Assembly (NCBI RefSeq): GCF_946187725.1
Contig: NZ_CAMHSK010000014.1
Span: forward strand, 1-64,000
Reading direction: 5' to 3'
Source of the DNA: an uncultured Treponema sp.
GTDB taxonomy: Bacteria > Spirochaetota > Spirochaetia > Treponematales > Treponemataceae
DNA length: 64,000 nt
The notes below the pieces were generated by a model that was not told the DNA's origin, did not search any database, and saw only the letters and a program-made list of their open reading frames with translations. Below are positions 1 through 8,607 of the stretch, in pieces (position 1 is the first letter of the stretch; each line of letters opens with the position of its first letter). The translations under genes and the position numbers were made by a program.

Positions 1-52
1 CTACGGCCTCCGGGTTATGAGCCCGACGAGCTGCCAACTGCTCTACCCAGCG
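1..52 (-). tRNA. tRNA-fMet (CAT), 3' part outside the window
   Basis: Read on the minus strand the sequence folds as the 5' acceptor strand, the D arm (GAGC/GCTC), and an anticodon loop CTCATAA closed by three consecutive G-C pairs, which is the hallmark of initiator tRNA. The T arm and 3' end lie beyond position 1. A promoter lies just upstream at 70-98. Confidence 0.9.
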
Positions 53-69
53 TCGTTCAATGTTCTGTT

Positions 70-98
70 AGAATAGTATAAATATTTCTTTTTGTCAA
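70..98 (-). promoter_or_regulatory. promoter of tRNA-fMet
   Basis: Minus strand TTGACA (93-98), a 17-base spacer and TATTCT (70-75), about 18 bases upstream of the tRNA 5' end. The match to the housekeeping consensus is good at -35 and fair at -10. Confidence 0.6.
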
Positions 99-207
99 TA
101 TTTATTTGTATTAAAAACAATATTTATTTTTGTACAAATTGATATTGCTTTTGGAACAATTTTCTCATATGCACTTTCGTTTTAGCGGCTGGGGAACTGC
201 GAGAATA

Positions 208-474
208 TTACTCGTCCTTTTCGTATATTGCTTCGAAATCGGATTGTTTTATGATGTAAAAATCGCCTTTTTTGCCACGAACTACATAATCGCCGAGGTT
301 GGCTTTTTCGATTTTTTCTGCGTTTTTGACTTTGAGGACTGCATCAAGGGTGCCGTCTTTGTCCATATCGGCATAGTCGAACATTGCGAACTGACTGGCG
401 AAGGTTTTTATTTCTGACTGATTTTTGCCGTTCCACTGAACAGCCTCAATGATTTCCTTTCTTCGATATTTCAT
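208..474 (-). CDS. small conserved protein of phage-like PGDYxV type
   Basis: An 88-residue soluble protein. It opens with KYRRKEIIEAVQW and ends with LGDYVVRGKKGDFYIIKQ followed by an acidic tail, a layout seen in many short proteins of phages and Gram-positive or spirochaete chromosomes whose function is not known. No signal peptide or membrane segment is visible. No clear Shine-Dalgarno sequence precedes the start. It lies 75 bases after the YcgN-like gene on the same strand and may be its last operon member or an independent prophage relic. The role is unknown. Confidence 0.7.
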   Translation of the reverse strand: MKYRRKEIIEAVQWNGKNQSEIKTFASQFAMFDYADMDKDGTLDAVLKVKNAEKIEKANLGDYVVRGKKGDFYIIKQSDFEAIYEKDE

Positions 475-549
475 GGGGATATTCTAACATAAAATCTTGA
501 ATATTTTTACAATTTTTTTTGATTTGTTGCGTTTTTAGCTTATGGATTT

Positions 550-999
550 TTATGCTTGTCCGTCAATCTCATAGTCTTCCCAGTTTTCTTCTCCGGCATC
601 GCATTCGTGTATGCCGTTTTGGATCATTATTCCGCTTTTTTTTACGCTTTCGAAGCTGCCGATTATAAGAGGATGCCAGTCGGGGAGAGGATTTTTGTAG
701 TATAGGCGGCGGTATGCGCATGTTTCCGGGAGCCAGTCACATTTTCCGACATTGTTTTTTGTGAGGTGGGAACATTCTGGTTGCTTTTTGAAGCGGTTTT
801 CGTAGTCTGTGCAGCGGCAGGTTTTTAAGTCGAGAAGGTCACAGGCGATTCTTGTGAAGTGGATTTTTGTGTTTTTTCCGCGCCCTGTGATGAATTTTCG
901 GAAGCAGCAGAGACCGCATCCGTCACACAAGGCTTCCCATTCTTCTTCCGTCATTTGTGCGAGCGACTTTGTTTTGTAAAAATCGTTTGAAGATGGCAT
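550..999 (-). CDS. YcgN/UPF0260-family cysteine-cluster protein
   Basis: A 149-residue protein with the cysteine pattern of the YkgJ/YcgN group: C25, C28, C31 and C32 near the N-terminus, then C53, C61, C63, C76, C87 and C94. The segment WLPETCAYR around residue 90 is typical of YcgN. Such clusters are thought to bind zinc or an Fe-S centre; the biochemical role is not established. The gene starts 4 bases after the uppP stop, so it is probably translated from the same mRNA. A second, shorter YkgJ-type protein lies at 28621-29103. Confidence 0.85.
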   Translation of the reverse strand: MPSSNDFYKTKSLAQMTEEEWEALCDGCGLCCFRKFITGRGKNTKIHFTRIACDLLDLKTCRCTDYENRFKKQPECSHLTKNNVGKCDWLPETCAYRRLYYKNPLPDWHPLIIGSFESVKKSGIMIQNGIHECDAGEENWEDYEIDGQA

Positions 1000-1003
1000 G
1001 TTT

Positions 1004-1909
1004 TTAGAAGAAAATCAAGCCGAGTATACCGAGAGGAATCAGGTAGCAGGCAAACCATTCCAGCTTGCCTTTGCGGATAAGCTTCATCAAAATCGAGAGC
1101 GAAAGATAGCCCCATGCAAAAGAAGCAATGCATCCGCAGAAAACTGGAAGTGCACCAATCTGACTGCCGACTTCGCCCAAGTCTTTTGCTTCGAGCACGA
1201 ATGCGCCCAAGATTGCCGGAATTGAAACGATGAACGAGAATTCTCCGGCGGCGGCACGGTTTACTCCTGCGAACTGTGCACCGGCAATTGTTGAACCAGA
1301 ACGGCTTATTCCAGGCAGCGTACCGATTCCCTGCATGAAACCGATGAAAAGTGACTGTCGGATTGAGATTCCTTTTGCTTCGAGCGGGCGGTCGTGTTTT
1401 TTTGCCCAGAAAGAGCTGAAAATCAAAAGACAGGCCGTGAAAAGGAAGCCTGCACAAGTGACTTTTATCGGCATTTCTGGAATCAGTTTGCTTGTGACGA
1501 TTCCCATTGCACCGGTTATGACAGTCGCAAAAATCACGGCGAGAATTGTCTTTCGGCCAAGTTCATCCGTGCCTGTGAGCAGGTCTGTTTCCGGGGGCGT
1601 TACGGGGGCGGAGCCACCGTTAGAAGGGGTAGCGGAAAACGCTTGCGTTTGGAGCGAGGGGAAGGCATTCCCCTTTTGATTTTTAAAAATCCAGCGGAAA
1701 AGAATCACGAAGAGGCGGGCGATTTTCTTTCTGAAATAGAGAATTACGGCCGCAAGTGTTGCGAGATGAAGCATTACATCAAAAAGAAGTGGAACATCGT
1801 TTAAACCGAAAAGTTTCTGTGCGACGGCGAGATGGCCGCTTGAAGAAATCGGCAGGAATTCCGCGATTCCCTGCAAAACGCCAAGAATAATTGCTTGAAA
1901 AACAGACAT
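1004..1909 (-). CDS. uppP: undecaprenyl-diphosphatase UppP (BacA type) with inserted repeat-encoded loop
   Basis: An integral membrane phosphatase that recycles undecaprenyl pyrophosphate to the monophosphate carrier used for peptidoglycan and other envelope polymers. The two family signatures are present: LQGIAEFLPISSSGH near residues 12-26 and PGISRSGST in the second half, and the protein is strongly hydrophobic. At 301 residues it is about 30 longer than most homologues. The excess, about residues 78-106 (contains FSATPSNGG), lies in a loop after the first membrane segments and is encoded by a GC-rich palindromic repeat also found inside asnB. The start has AAGGAG 6 bases upstream. The gene follows the esterase gene by 10 bases. 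Confidence 0.93.
   Translation of the reverse strand: MSVFQAIILGVLQGIAEFLPISSSGHLAVAQKLFGLNDVPLLFDVMLHLATLAAVILYFRKKIARLFVILFRWIFKNQKGNAFPSLQTQAFSATPSNGGSAPVTPPETDLLTGTDELGRKTILAVIFATVITGAMGIVTSKLIPEMPIKVTCAGFLFTACLLIFSSFWAKKHDRPLEAKGISIRQSLFIGFMQGIGTLPGISRSGSTIAGAQFAGVNRAAAGEFSFIVSIPAILGAFVLEAKDLGEVGSQIGALPVFCGCIASFAWGYLSLSILMKLIRKGKLEWFACYLIPLGILGLIFF
1592..1678 (+). repeat. palindromic repeat family F, copy 1, in frame inside uppP
   Basis: A GC-rich block whose right half reads AGAAGGGGTAGCGGAAAACG, then GGAG, then GGGGAAGGCATTCCCC. The same order (AGAAGGGGTGGCGGAAGACG, GGAG, GGGGAAGGCTTTCCCC) occurs at 53999-54080 inside asnB, and a third version lies at 52421-52500 in the amt leader. 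In both genes it is read antisense in the same frame and leaves the host ORF open. It resembles, by analogy only, Rickettsia palindromic elements. Confidence 0.8.
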
Positions 1910-1919
1910 TTTATACTCC

Positions 1920-2783
1920 TTAAATATTTATAGACGGCAAACCTTCAAACCAGTTTACAAAAAGTTCGGGCCAGACAGCGCATTCTTTTTCAATGTTGGA
2001 GCTGTCCGCCAGTGCTGATTCTGAATTTGCCAGCGAAAGCGCATGTTTTCCTCTATTAAATAGATGATACTCGAAATCGATATTTTTTTCATAGAGCGCA
2101 TCTGCGAGAAGAATTGTGTTTTTGGCCGGAACTGTTTCGTCGTGAACCGTGTGCCAGAGAAAAGACGGCGGAAAATCAGTAGAAACATTCTTTTCGAGCG
2201 AGACGACATCGCGCATTTCAGTGTGGCCAAGCTCCCGGCAGATTTTTTCTGAATCGGATTTGGAAATTGAACCGATTACATTCTGAATGGAAGCTTCGTG
2301 ACAGAATCGTTTGTCAGAAGTGATTACCGGATAACACAAACATAAATAGTTCGGGCGAATTTCATCGCTTGTGTGATGAACATAATCTTTCAAAAAGCGT
2401 GAATTCCAAAAGCATCCGAGACTTGCTGCCAGATGCCCGCCAGCCGAGAATCCGCACACGATGATTTTTGAAGAATCGATTGCCCATTTTTCGGCATTTT
2501 GACGGATAAGTGCGACTGCATTCGCCAAATCACAGAGAGCATCGGGAAATTTCATTGGTGCGACAGCGTAACTTAGAATCGCTGCATGAAATCCAAGCGA
2601 ATTCATTCGGAGTGCGACAGGTTCACCCTCCCGATGACCAATGTGTTCGTATCCGCCGCCAGGTATTACAATCACGAGCGGGCGTTTTCGTTCCGGGTTG
2701 AAAGTACTTTTTTCTATTATATATGTTTTTAAACAAGCCGACGATTTATCTCGATTCGGAAGCTCAATAGTCTCGTAAATCAT
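1920..2783 (-). CDS. alpha/beta-hydrolase, acetylesterase-like
   Basis: A 287-residue serine hydrolase of the Aes/BD-FAE-like group that removes acetyl or related acyl groups from carbohydrate. Visible are the oxyanion-hole GGGY (42-45), the nucleophile elbow GFSAGGH with S113, an acid at D215 (HDETVP) and the base H247 (GKHALS). No signal peptide is seen, so it is probably cytoplasmic and acts on imported oligosaccharides. It starts 18 bases after the pepF stop with AAAGGA upstream and is followed 10 bases later by uppP. In a pectin-using organism, acetylated pectin fragments are a plausible substrate, which is inference. Confidence 0.85.
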   Translation of the reverse strand: MIYETIELPNRDKSSACLKTYIIEKSTFNPERKRPLVIVIPGGGYEHIGHREGEPVALRMNSLGFHAAILSYAVAPMKFPDALCDLANAVALIRQNAEKWAIDSSKIIVCGFSAGGHLAASLGCFWNSRFLKDYVHHTSDEIRPNYLCLCYPVITSDKRFCHEASIQNVIGSISKSDSEKICRELGHTEMRDVVSLEKNVSTDFPPSFLWHTVHDETVPAKNTILLADALYEKNIDFEYHLFNRGKHALSLANSESALADSSNIEKECAVWPELFVNWFEGLPSINI

Positions 2784-2801
2784 TATGCTTTTCCTTTGGG
2801 A

Positions 2802-4631
2802 TTACGCCAGCTTTTTCAGTAATTCAAGTTCGCGGGAATACATTTCGATTCCGCTTTTCCAGAAATCTTTTGTCGTGATGTCAAATCCGCACTTTTTGCA
2901 TAAATCTTCGCAACTCATGTTACCTGTGTGTGAAAGAAGTTCCGAATAGGTTTTGGCAAATTCTGCACCTTCTTTCTGGTAGAGTGCGTAAAGCCCTGCG
3001 GCAAAAAGCTGACCGAAGGCATACGGGAAATTGTAGAAATCAAGCCCTGTTGAGTAATAGTGTGATTTGACGGCCCACATGTATTCATGGCGTTCTGAAT
3101 TCAAGCCGTTGCCGTAAGATTTTTCTTGTGCTTCCTTCATGAGCCTGCAGAAATCTTCTGAATTAAGCTCGCCATTTTCGCGTTCTTCAAAGACGCTTTT
3201 TTCAAAGTAGAATCGGCAGAGGATATCGACTAAGACCTGGCTAACATCCTGCAAATCCAAATCGAGAATCTGAATCTTTTCGCTGTCAGAACATTTTGAA
3301 ATCATATCCTGCTTGACGATTGTTTCTGCAAAGGTCGAGGCGGTTTCGGCCAGTGTCATCGGGTAAGAGAAGAATGCGGCCGGCTTGCCCTTCATGCATG
3401 AAAAATGGTATGCGTGACCAAGTTCATGTGCGAGCGTTATGATGTCGCTGAAAGCACCCGTGAAGTTGGTCATGATGCGGCTCTGGTGTCCGAGTGCAAA
3501 ATCTTCATCGTATGCGCCGCCGACTTTTCCTGCGCGAACCTCTGCATCAATCCAGTTTTCGGCGAAGGCCTTTTTAGCAAAATCTCCCATTGCCGGACTG
3601 AAAGAAGAATATCGTTCGATTATGTATTCGCGTGCTTCGTCGAAGGACCATTCTTTTGAAAGCAGGGAAGTTCCTGATTTTTCGGAATCTTTTGACATTG
3701 GAGCAAAAAGGTCGTAGAACGCAAGTCCGTTTTTGTCAGTGCTTGCGGTCTGGCCGTTTTTGTGCAGGAAATCTGCCTTGAGCCTGAAATATTCTCGCCA
3801 CATCGGAAGACTGTCTTCGATTGCGCCGATAAGTGCATCCAGTGTTTTTTGAGAAAGGCGTGCCGAAGAAAGTGAGCGGTCGAGTGCCTTCTGCCATTTG
3901 CGGCGGCGGTTCAGCGTGAGGGTTTCGCCTTTGAGGTTTGCAAGGCAGGCTGCGAAGGCAATTTCGTTCTGTTTGAGAAGGGCAATTTCCTTTTCGTAAG
4001 ATGATTTTCGGAGCGAAGAATCTGGTGAATAGGCATCGTTACGAAGTTCGTTGAAAGTTTTGCCTGTTTCTGAATCCTTGAGGTTTGAAATCAGCTGTTC
4101 GTGGAGTCTGTCCCATGCGTCTCCGCCGGTCTGCTGCAGCTCGCCTGCAAGTTTTTCACATTCCGCGCTCATCTGATGTTTGGTTTCTTCGAGTGTTTCG
4201 TTCAGAAGGTAGCGGTAATCTTCAAACTCTGGGAATCGCTTGTAAAAATCTTCAAGACGACCTGAATTGGCAAGCAAAACTGACTTGAAAGTCAAGTCGA
4301 GCTGTTTGTAGCGCAGCGTGAGGTTGTCAATCTGTGTGATATTGTTGAGGTAAGCCGTATTCGTGGTGTCGACTGAATAAATTATGTAAGCGTAGGCGTT
4401 GAGTGTTCCGCAAAGGGCGGCAACTTTATTGTCTGCTTCAAGAAAGCCTTTTAGCCATGTCGGAAAATCAAAATTTTCGTTTGCATTTTTGATGAAAGTG
4501 CGTGCTGCTTCCAGAAGATTTTCAAGATTTTCCATTCCTGCCGTGAAATCAGCAAGAGCGGCCTTGTATTCGGGTGAATTTATAGAAGAAAAAAGTGTGT
4601 TTAGGTTCCAGTGTGGGATTTTGTTATTCAT
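2802..4631 (-). CDS. pepF: M3-family oligoendopeptidase (PepF type)
   Basis: A zinc metallopeptidase that cleaves short peptides in the cytoplasm. The thermolysin-like site HELGHAYHF lies at about residues 401-409, with the third ligand expected in the following LAETASTFAE segment; the length of 609 residues fits the family. I chose the ATG at 4631, not the in-frame TTG at 4667, because that TTG belongs to a -35 element: TTGAAA (4662-4667), 17 bases, CATAAT (4639-4644), leaving only 7 bases before the ATG. It heads an apparent operon with the esterase, uppP and ycgN-like genes. Confidence 0.92.
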   Translation of the reverse strand: MNNKIPHWNLNTLFSSINSPEYKAALADFTAGMENLENLLEAARTFIKNANENFDFPTWLKGFLEADNKVAALCGTLNAYAYIIYSVDTTNTAYLNNITQIDNLTLRYKQLDLTFKSVLLANSGRLEDFYKRFPEFEDYRYLLNETLEETKHQMSAECEKLAGELQQTGGDAWDRLHEQLISNLKDSETGKTFNELRNDAYSPDSSLRKSSYEKEIALLKQNEIAFAACLANLKGETLTLNRRRKWQKALDRSLSSARLSQKTLDALIGAIEDSLPMWREYFRLKADFLHKNGQTASTDKNGLAFYDLFAPMSKDSEKSGTSLLSKEWSFDEAREYIIERYSSFSPAMGDFAKKAFAENWIDAEVRAGKVGGAYDEDFALGHQSRIMTNFTGAFSDIITLAHELGHAYHFSCMKGKPAAFFSYPMTLAETASTFAETIVKQDMISKCSDSEKIQILDLDLQDVSQVLVDILCRFYFEKSVFEERENGELNSEDFCRLMKEAQEKSYGNGLNSERHEYMWAVKSHYYSTGLDFYNFPYAFGQLFAAGLYALYQKEGAEFAKTYSELLSHTGNMSCEDLCKKCGFDITTKDFWKSGIEMYSRELELLKKLA

Positions 4632-4638
4632 AAAAACT

Positions 4639-4667
4639 ATTATGCTGTCTGAAAAAAGATTTTTCAA
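4639..4667 (-). promoter_or_regulatory. promoter of pepF, near-leaderless
   Basis: TTGAAA-17-CATAAT on the minus strand. The gap from the -10 box to the ATG is 7 bases, so transcription should start at or next to the start codon, and there is no Shine-Dalgarno sequence. Confidence 0.65.
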
Positions 4668-4747
4668 CTGTCCGCAGAATCAAATCTTTCAATTTTGAGT
4701 GAATTCATGATATTCTATAGGGAAAGGCTTAGAAATGGGGGCTTTAA

Positions 4748-6016
4748 ATGCAAAATTCCTTTGAATCGGTAAAGACTTGCACCTTGAATCACAAATATGA
4801 GCAGGCTATCAGCAGGGAAATACCAATCTACTCTCGTGGAAATGGAATCCGCTCTGAATTTGAACGCGACTACACCCGTTTGCTTCACTGTCAGGCTTAT
4901 TCAAGGCTCAAGCATAAGACACAGGTCTTTTTTGCACCCCATAATGACCATGTTTGTACAAGAATGGAACATGTGCTTCATGTGGCTTCGGTGGCTTCTA
5001 CGATTGCAAAATATCTTGGACTTAATCAGGAACTTACTCAGGCGATTGCAATCGGGCACGATATCGGTCATGCACCGTTCGGGCATTCTGGCGAGGATAT
5101 TTTAAACGACTTGCTTGGAAAAAAAGAAGGTGCGAATGCTCCCAAAAAATTCTGGCATGAACGGAATTCCCTTTTCTTTGCTGATTTTATTGAGACTCTT
5201 GATGATCCTAACGGAATAAAACGACCGCTGAATCTGACTTACGCTGTGCGTGACGGCATAATCTGTCATTGCGGCGAAATTGACCAGCAGGGGGTAAAAC
5301 CGCGTGATGAAGCAATCAATCTTTACGAAATCAAACGGCCCGGATTTGTTCAGCCATTTACCTGGGAAGGCTGTGTCGTAAAAATCAGTGATAAAATCGC
5401 TTTTTTGGGGCGTGACATTCAGGATGCGCGCTCTTATCATCTTCTTGACATGGGCAGTTACCGTCAGCTTAGGGAAATCGTCACCGAAACGCTTGGAATG
5501 ACAAAATCAGGAAAGACTCTTTCACATCGAAGCGGGCGGGCTGTAAATCCGAGTGTATTGATTAATGATATGATTGTTGATTTGTGCGAAAATTCTAATC
5601 CCGATGAAGGTCTGTTTTTTTCAGAAAGCTACTTTCACTTTATAACCGAACTGAAAAAATTCAGCTATGCGAATATTTACAATCACTGGAGACTTGTTGA
5701 ATTCCAGAAATATGCAAGAAATGTCCTTGAAACGATTTTCAACACACTGATGAGGGCGCAAATCTATGTTCAAAAAGGCACGGTCGAGGTTCATCTTAGT
5801 GCCTATCCAAAATTAGGTGATGAATTTTGCAAGTGGCTTCTTCACTATTCAAATTATGCCGAAAAGACGAATCAAAAAAAGCCCCTTAACTACGAAACAT
5901 CCGCCGTTTTCGACATCACCGACAACGAAAGCTACAAAAAATGCGTCATAGAATTTATCTCAGGCTGCACTGACCAGTTTGCGATAGAATGTTTCACAGA
6001 AATAATAAGCTTTTAG
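4748..6016 (+). CDS. dgt: deoxyguanosinetriphosphate triphosphohydrolase-like HD protein
   Basis: A 422-residue metal-dependent HD-domain enzyme of the dGTPase family, which converts dNTPs to nucleosides plus triphosphate and influences dNTP pools. Family features: RLKHKTQVF near residue 55, then RMEHVLHV carrying the first metal histidine, and GHDIGHAPFGH at about 103-113 with the HD pair. GGGGG lies 6 bases before the ATG. It converges on the phosphoesterase gene with only 4 bases between stops. Substrate range cannot be told from sequence. Confidence 0.92.
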   Translation: MQNSFESVKTCTLNHKYEQAISREIPIYSRGNGIRSEFERDYTRLLHCQAYSRLKHKTQVFFAPHNDHVCTRMEHVLHVASVASTIAKYLGLNQELTQAIAIGHDIGHAPFGHSGEDILNDLLGKKEGANAPKKFWHERNSLFFADFIETLDDPNGIKRPLNLTYAVRDGIICHCGEIDQQGVKPRDEAINLYEIKRPGFVQPFTWEGCVVKISDKIAFLGRDIQDARSYHLLDMGSYRQLREIVTETLGMTKSGKTLSHRSGRAVNPSVLINDMIVDLCENSNPDEGLFFSESYFHFITELKKFSYANIYNHWRLVEFQKYARNVLETIFNTLMRAQIYVQKGTVEVHLSAYPKLGDEFCKWLLHYSNYAEKTNQKKPLNYETSAVFDITDNESYKKCVIEFISGCTDQFAIECFTEIISF

Positions 6017-6020
6017 AGAA

Positions 6021-6587
6021 TCAAACTTCGTTCTTGCGAATCAATTTTCCTTCTATAGAATACAACCCGATTTTCACTTTCTCTTTTTCTGCTTCCAGGA
6101 TTCCGCAGGTTTTGCCGTCGTTGCATTTGGGGAGCGAGATTGAGCCTGGATTAAAATAGAAAAGACCCTTTTCTTCTTTTAACTCTGTGACATGAGTGTG
6201 ACCGCTCAGAACGATTGAACCTTTGGGAAGAAGTGTAGAAAGCTCGTCGTGTGTATAAAGATGCCCGTGGTGCAAAAAGAGCCGGCGAATTCCGTTTGGT
6301 GCGGGAAGTGCGATTGTACTATAGGCGTTGAGACAGGGGAAGGTAAGCATCATTTCGTCAACCTCACTGTCGCAGTTACCGCGCACGCAGATGAGCTTTT
6401 CTTTACGCGCATTCAAAAGCTCCGCGGTGCGCTTAGTATCCCAGCCTTGGGGAAGCGGGTTCCTCGGACCGTGGTTGAGATAGTCGCCCAGGAGGATGAT
6501 TGCGTCAACTTTGCTTTCAAAGGAAGCAAGAGCCGTTTCGAGGCATTCTGCGCTTCCGTGGATGTCGGAGAGGATTAGGAAGGTCAT
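6021..6587 (-). CDS. YfcE-like metallophosphoesterase
   Basis: A 188-residue calcineurin-like phosphoesterase of the YfcE/MJ0936 type, acting on phosphodiesters in vitro. Metal motifs appear in order: DIHGS (7-11), GDYLNHGPR, RGNCDSEV, HHGHLYT, SGHTHVTE and NPGS. The ATG at 6587 is preceded by GGAGAAAAAC; upstream in-frame codons lack any family similarity. It follows argS by 53 bases on the same strand and probably shares its transcript. Physiological substrate is unknown. Confidence 0.9.
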   Translation of the reverse strand: MTFLILSDIHGSAECLETALASFESKVDAIILLGDYLNHGPRNPLPQGWDTKRTAELLNARKEKLICVRGNCDSEVDEMMLTFPCLNAYSTIALPAPNGIRRLFLHHGHLYTHDELSTLLPKGSIVLSGHTHVTELKEEKGLFYFNPGSISLPKCNDGKTCGILEAEKEKVKIGLYSIEGKLIRKNEV

Positions 6588-6640
6588 GTTTTTCTCCAAA
6601 AAAATGCGCCGCACGGAGGCGGCGAAATGTGTTTTTATGA

Positions 6641-8476
6641 CTACATGCGATCCAGATACGGCACGAGAACCAGTCCCATTGCTTCTTTGAGCACCCGTAG
6701 CGTTGCCTTTGCGAGTGTGAGGCGGGCTTCTTTGAGCTCTTTTGTCTCGGCGCTCATAATCGGGCACTGCTGGTAGAATTTTGAGAAGAGTTTTGCGATG
6801 TCGTAGATGTAGTTTGCCATGATTGACGAGTCTTTGGCTGTTGCGGCTCTTGCTATGGTCTCCGGGTACTCGCCAAGGCGTTTTACCAGATCCCATTCTT
6901 CGCCTGCTTTGAGAAGTTTTGCTGCGTTCTCAGGACTTGCCGGGCTTGTTCCTTCGTCTGCGGCCTTTCGCAGGATTGAAGCGATGCGTGCTCCCATGTA
7001 CTGCAAATATGGGCCTGTGTTTCCGTTGAAGCTCAATGATTCTTCCGGATTGAAAACCATGTCCTTAATCGGGCTGACCTGAAGAAGATAGTAGTGGAGG
7101 GCGGCGAGTGCGACTTTTTCTGCGACCTCATCTGCGTTTCCGACTTCTTCTTCGCGGCCTTTTTCTTTGATTGCTTTGAGTGCGTCTGCGTGGAGCGAGT
7201 CAATCAAATCATCTGCGTCAACGACTGTGCCTTCGCGGCTCTTCATTCGACCGTTCGGAAGGTTTACCAGGCCGTAAGCGAGGTGATAGAGTTTGTTCGA
7301 CCAGTCAAAGCCGAGTTTTTTGAGAATATAGAAGAGGACTTTGAAATGGAAGTTCTGCTCTGTTGCGACGACGTAAACTAGCTCGTTGAAAGCCCAGTCT
7401 GAGTGGCGGCTGATTGCGGTTCCGATGTCCTGTGTGATGTAAACGGATGTTCCGTCTTTTCGGAGCAAAACCTTTTCGTGGTCTTCACCGTCTTTTCCTT
7501 TGCCGACTGCTTCTGTTACGTCAACGCGAACGCTTCCGTCCTCTGCCTTGAAGAATACGCCTTTTTCCAATCCTTTCTGGATTTCGTCCTTTCCTTTGAG
7601 GTAGGTTTCGCTTTCAAAGTAGAATTTGTCGAAGCTGACTCCCGTGCGATTGTAAGTTTCTTTTACGCCGTTGAAAGTCCAGTCGTTCATTGTCTGCCAG
7701 AGCTTTCGGGTTTCCTCATCGCCTGCTTCCCATTTTCGAAGCATTTCTTCGGCCATTTCCTGTGCCTCAGGGTGAGCTGTCTCCGGCTTGTCCTTTTCGC
7801 CCTTCAAGTAGCGGTCGAATTCAACATAGCACTGACCTACAAAGTGGTCTCCCTTCATTCCCAGACTTTCCGGTGTGTCGCCGTTTTTCTCGTGGAAGAG
7901 TTTGTATGCGAGCATTGACTTACAGATGTGGATGCCGCGGTTGTTGATAAGGTCAACTTTGCAGACCTCGGCTCCTGCCTTTTTGAGAATGCGTGAAACT
8001 GATTCACCCAAAGCGTCGTTTCGCATGTGTCCCAGATGAAGGGGCTTGTTTGTGTTGGGTGAAGAGAACTCAATCATGATTTTGCTTCCGGCAAGGTGCG
8101 GCTTTCCGTCATTGCCCAAAGTTCCGAAGTTCTCGCCCTCTGTTTCGATTTTTGTAAGGATTGACTTTACGGCACCTTTTTTGTCCATTTTGAGGTTTAC
8201 ATAAGGGCCAACAGCGAGCACTTCACCGATTCCGGCAGCTTTTCCGCTCTCGTTAATGAGCTTTGCCACTTCCTGCGCAATCTGCGGTGGTGCTAATCTG
8301 AGCGATTTCGCGAACATGAACATTGGAGAGCCGATGTCGCCCATCTCTGGATTTGGAGAAGGCTGCACGACGAGCTTTTCTGCCTGTGCTTTTTCTGCTT
8401 CAATATTTTTTTCTTCGATAATTTTATTGACTGCTTCAGCCAAAAGATTCTTAAATTCTGTCTTTACATCTGCCAT
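6641..8476 (-). CDS. argS: arginyl-tRNA synthetase
   Basis: A class I aminoacyl-tRNA synthetase of 611 residues that charges tRNA-Arg. The HIGH box appears as HLGH in NKPLHLGHMRND, the KMSKS region is the usual degenerate GRMKSREGT of ArgS, and the C-terminal anticodon-binding domain ends in MGLVLVPYLDRM. The ATG at 8476 is chosen because a TATAAT box at 8486-8491 lies 9 bases upstream; no Shine-Dalgarno sequence is present, and an upstream in-frame TTG would lie outside the transcript. Confidence 0.95.
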   Translation of the reverse strand: MADVKTEFKNLLAEAVNKIIEEKNIEAEKAQAEKLVVQPSPNPEMGDIGSPMFMFAKSLRLAPPQIAQEVAKLINESGKAAGIGEVLAVGPYVNLKMDKKGAVKSILTKIETEGENFGTLGNDGKPHLAGSKIMIEFSSPNTNKPLHLGHMRNDALGESVSRILKKAGAEVCKVDLINNRGIHICKSMLAYKLFHEKNGDTPESLGMKGDHFVGQCYVEFDRYLKGEKDKPETAHPEAQEMAEEMLRKWEAGDEETRKLWQTMNDWTFNGVKETYNRTGVSFDKFYFESETYLKGKDEIQKGLEKGVFFKAEDGSVRVDVTEAVGKGKDGEDHEKVLLRKDGTSVYITQDIGTAISRHSDWAFNELVYVVATEQNFHFKVLFYILKKLGFDWSNKLYHLAYGLVNLPNGRMKSREGTVVDADDLIDSLHADALKAIKEKGREEEVGNADEVAEKVALAALHYYLLQVSPIKDMVFNPEESLSFNGNTGPYLQYMGARIASILRKAADEGTSPASPENAAKLLKAGEEWDLVKRLGEYPETIARAATAKDSSIMANYIYDIAKLFSKFYQQCPIMSAETKELKEARLTLAKATLRVLKEAMGLVLVPYLDRM

Positions 8477-8485
8477 AATGTACAT

Positions 8486-8491
8486 ATTATA
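8486..8491 (-). promoter_or_regulatory. -10 box of argS, near-leaderless
   Basis: TATAAT on the minus strand, 9 bases before the argS ATG. A TTGTTA lies 15 bases further upstream, so the -35 match is imperfect. Confidence 0.5.
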
Positions 8492-8607
8492 GAAAAAAGT
8501 AGGCTTTAACAAGACAGACTGTGATTTTGTTTTTAACGCAATAATCCTAGGTCTGATAGGAATTTTCCCTTACTATTCCGTTGCTTTCGTATTATTATGT
8601 AATATAG

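Noticed and set aside
951-1457. Long open frames overlapping uppP on both strands
   Set aside because: They are shadows of a well-supported gene, have no family features and no ribosome binding sites.
4632-4667. TTG start for pepF at 4667
   Set aside because: The TTG is part of a -35 box; an ATG 36 bases downstream lies right after the matching -10 box and fits the family.
6641-8476. Defective ArgS because KMSKS is absent
   Set aside because: Degenerate KMSKS is usual in many arginyl-tRNA synthetases.
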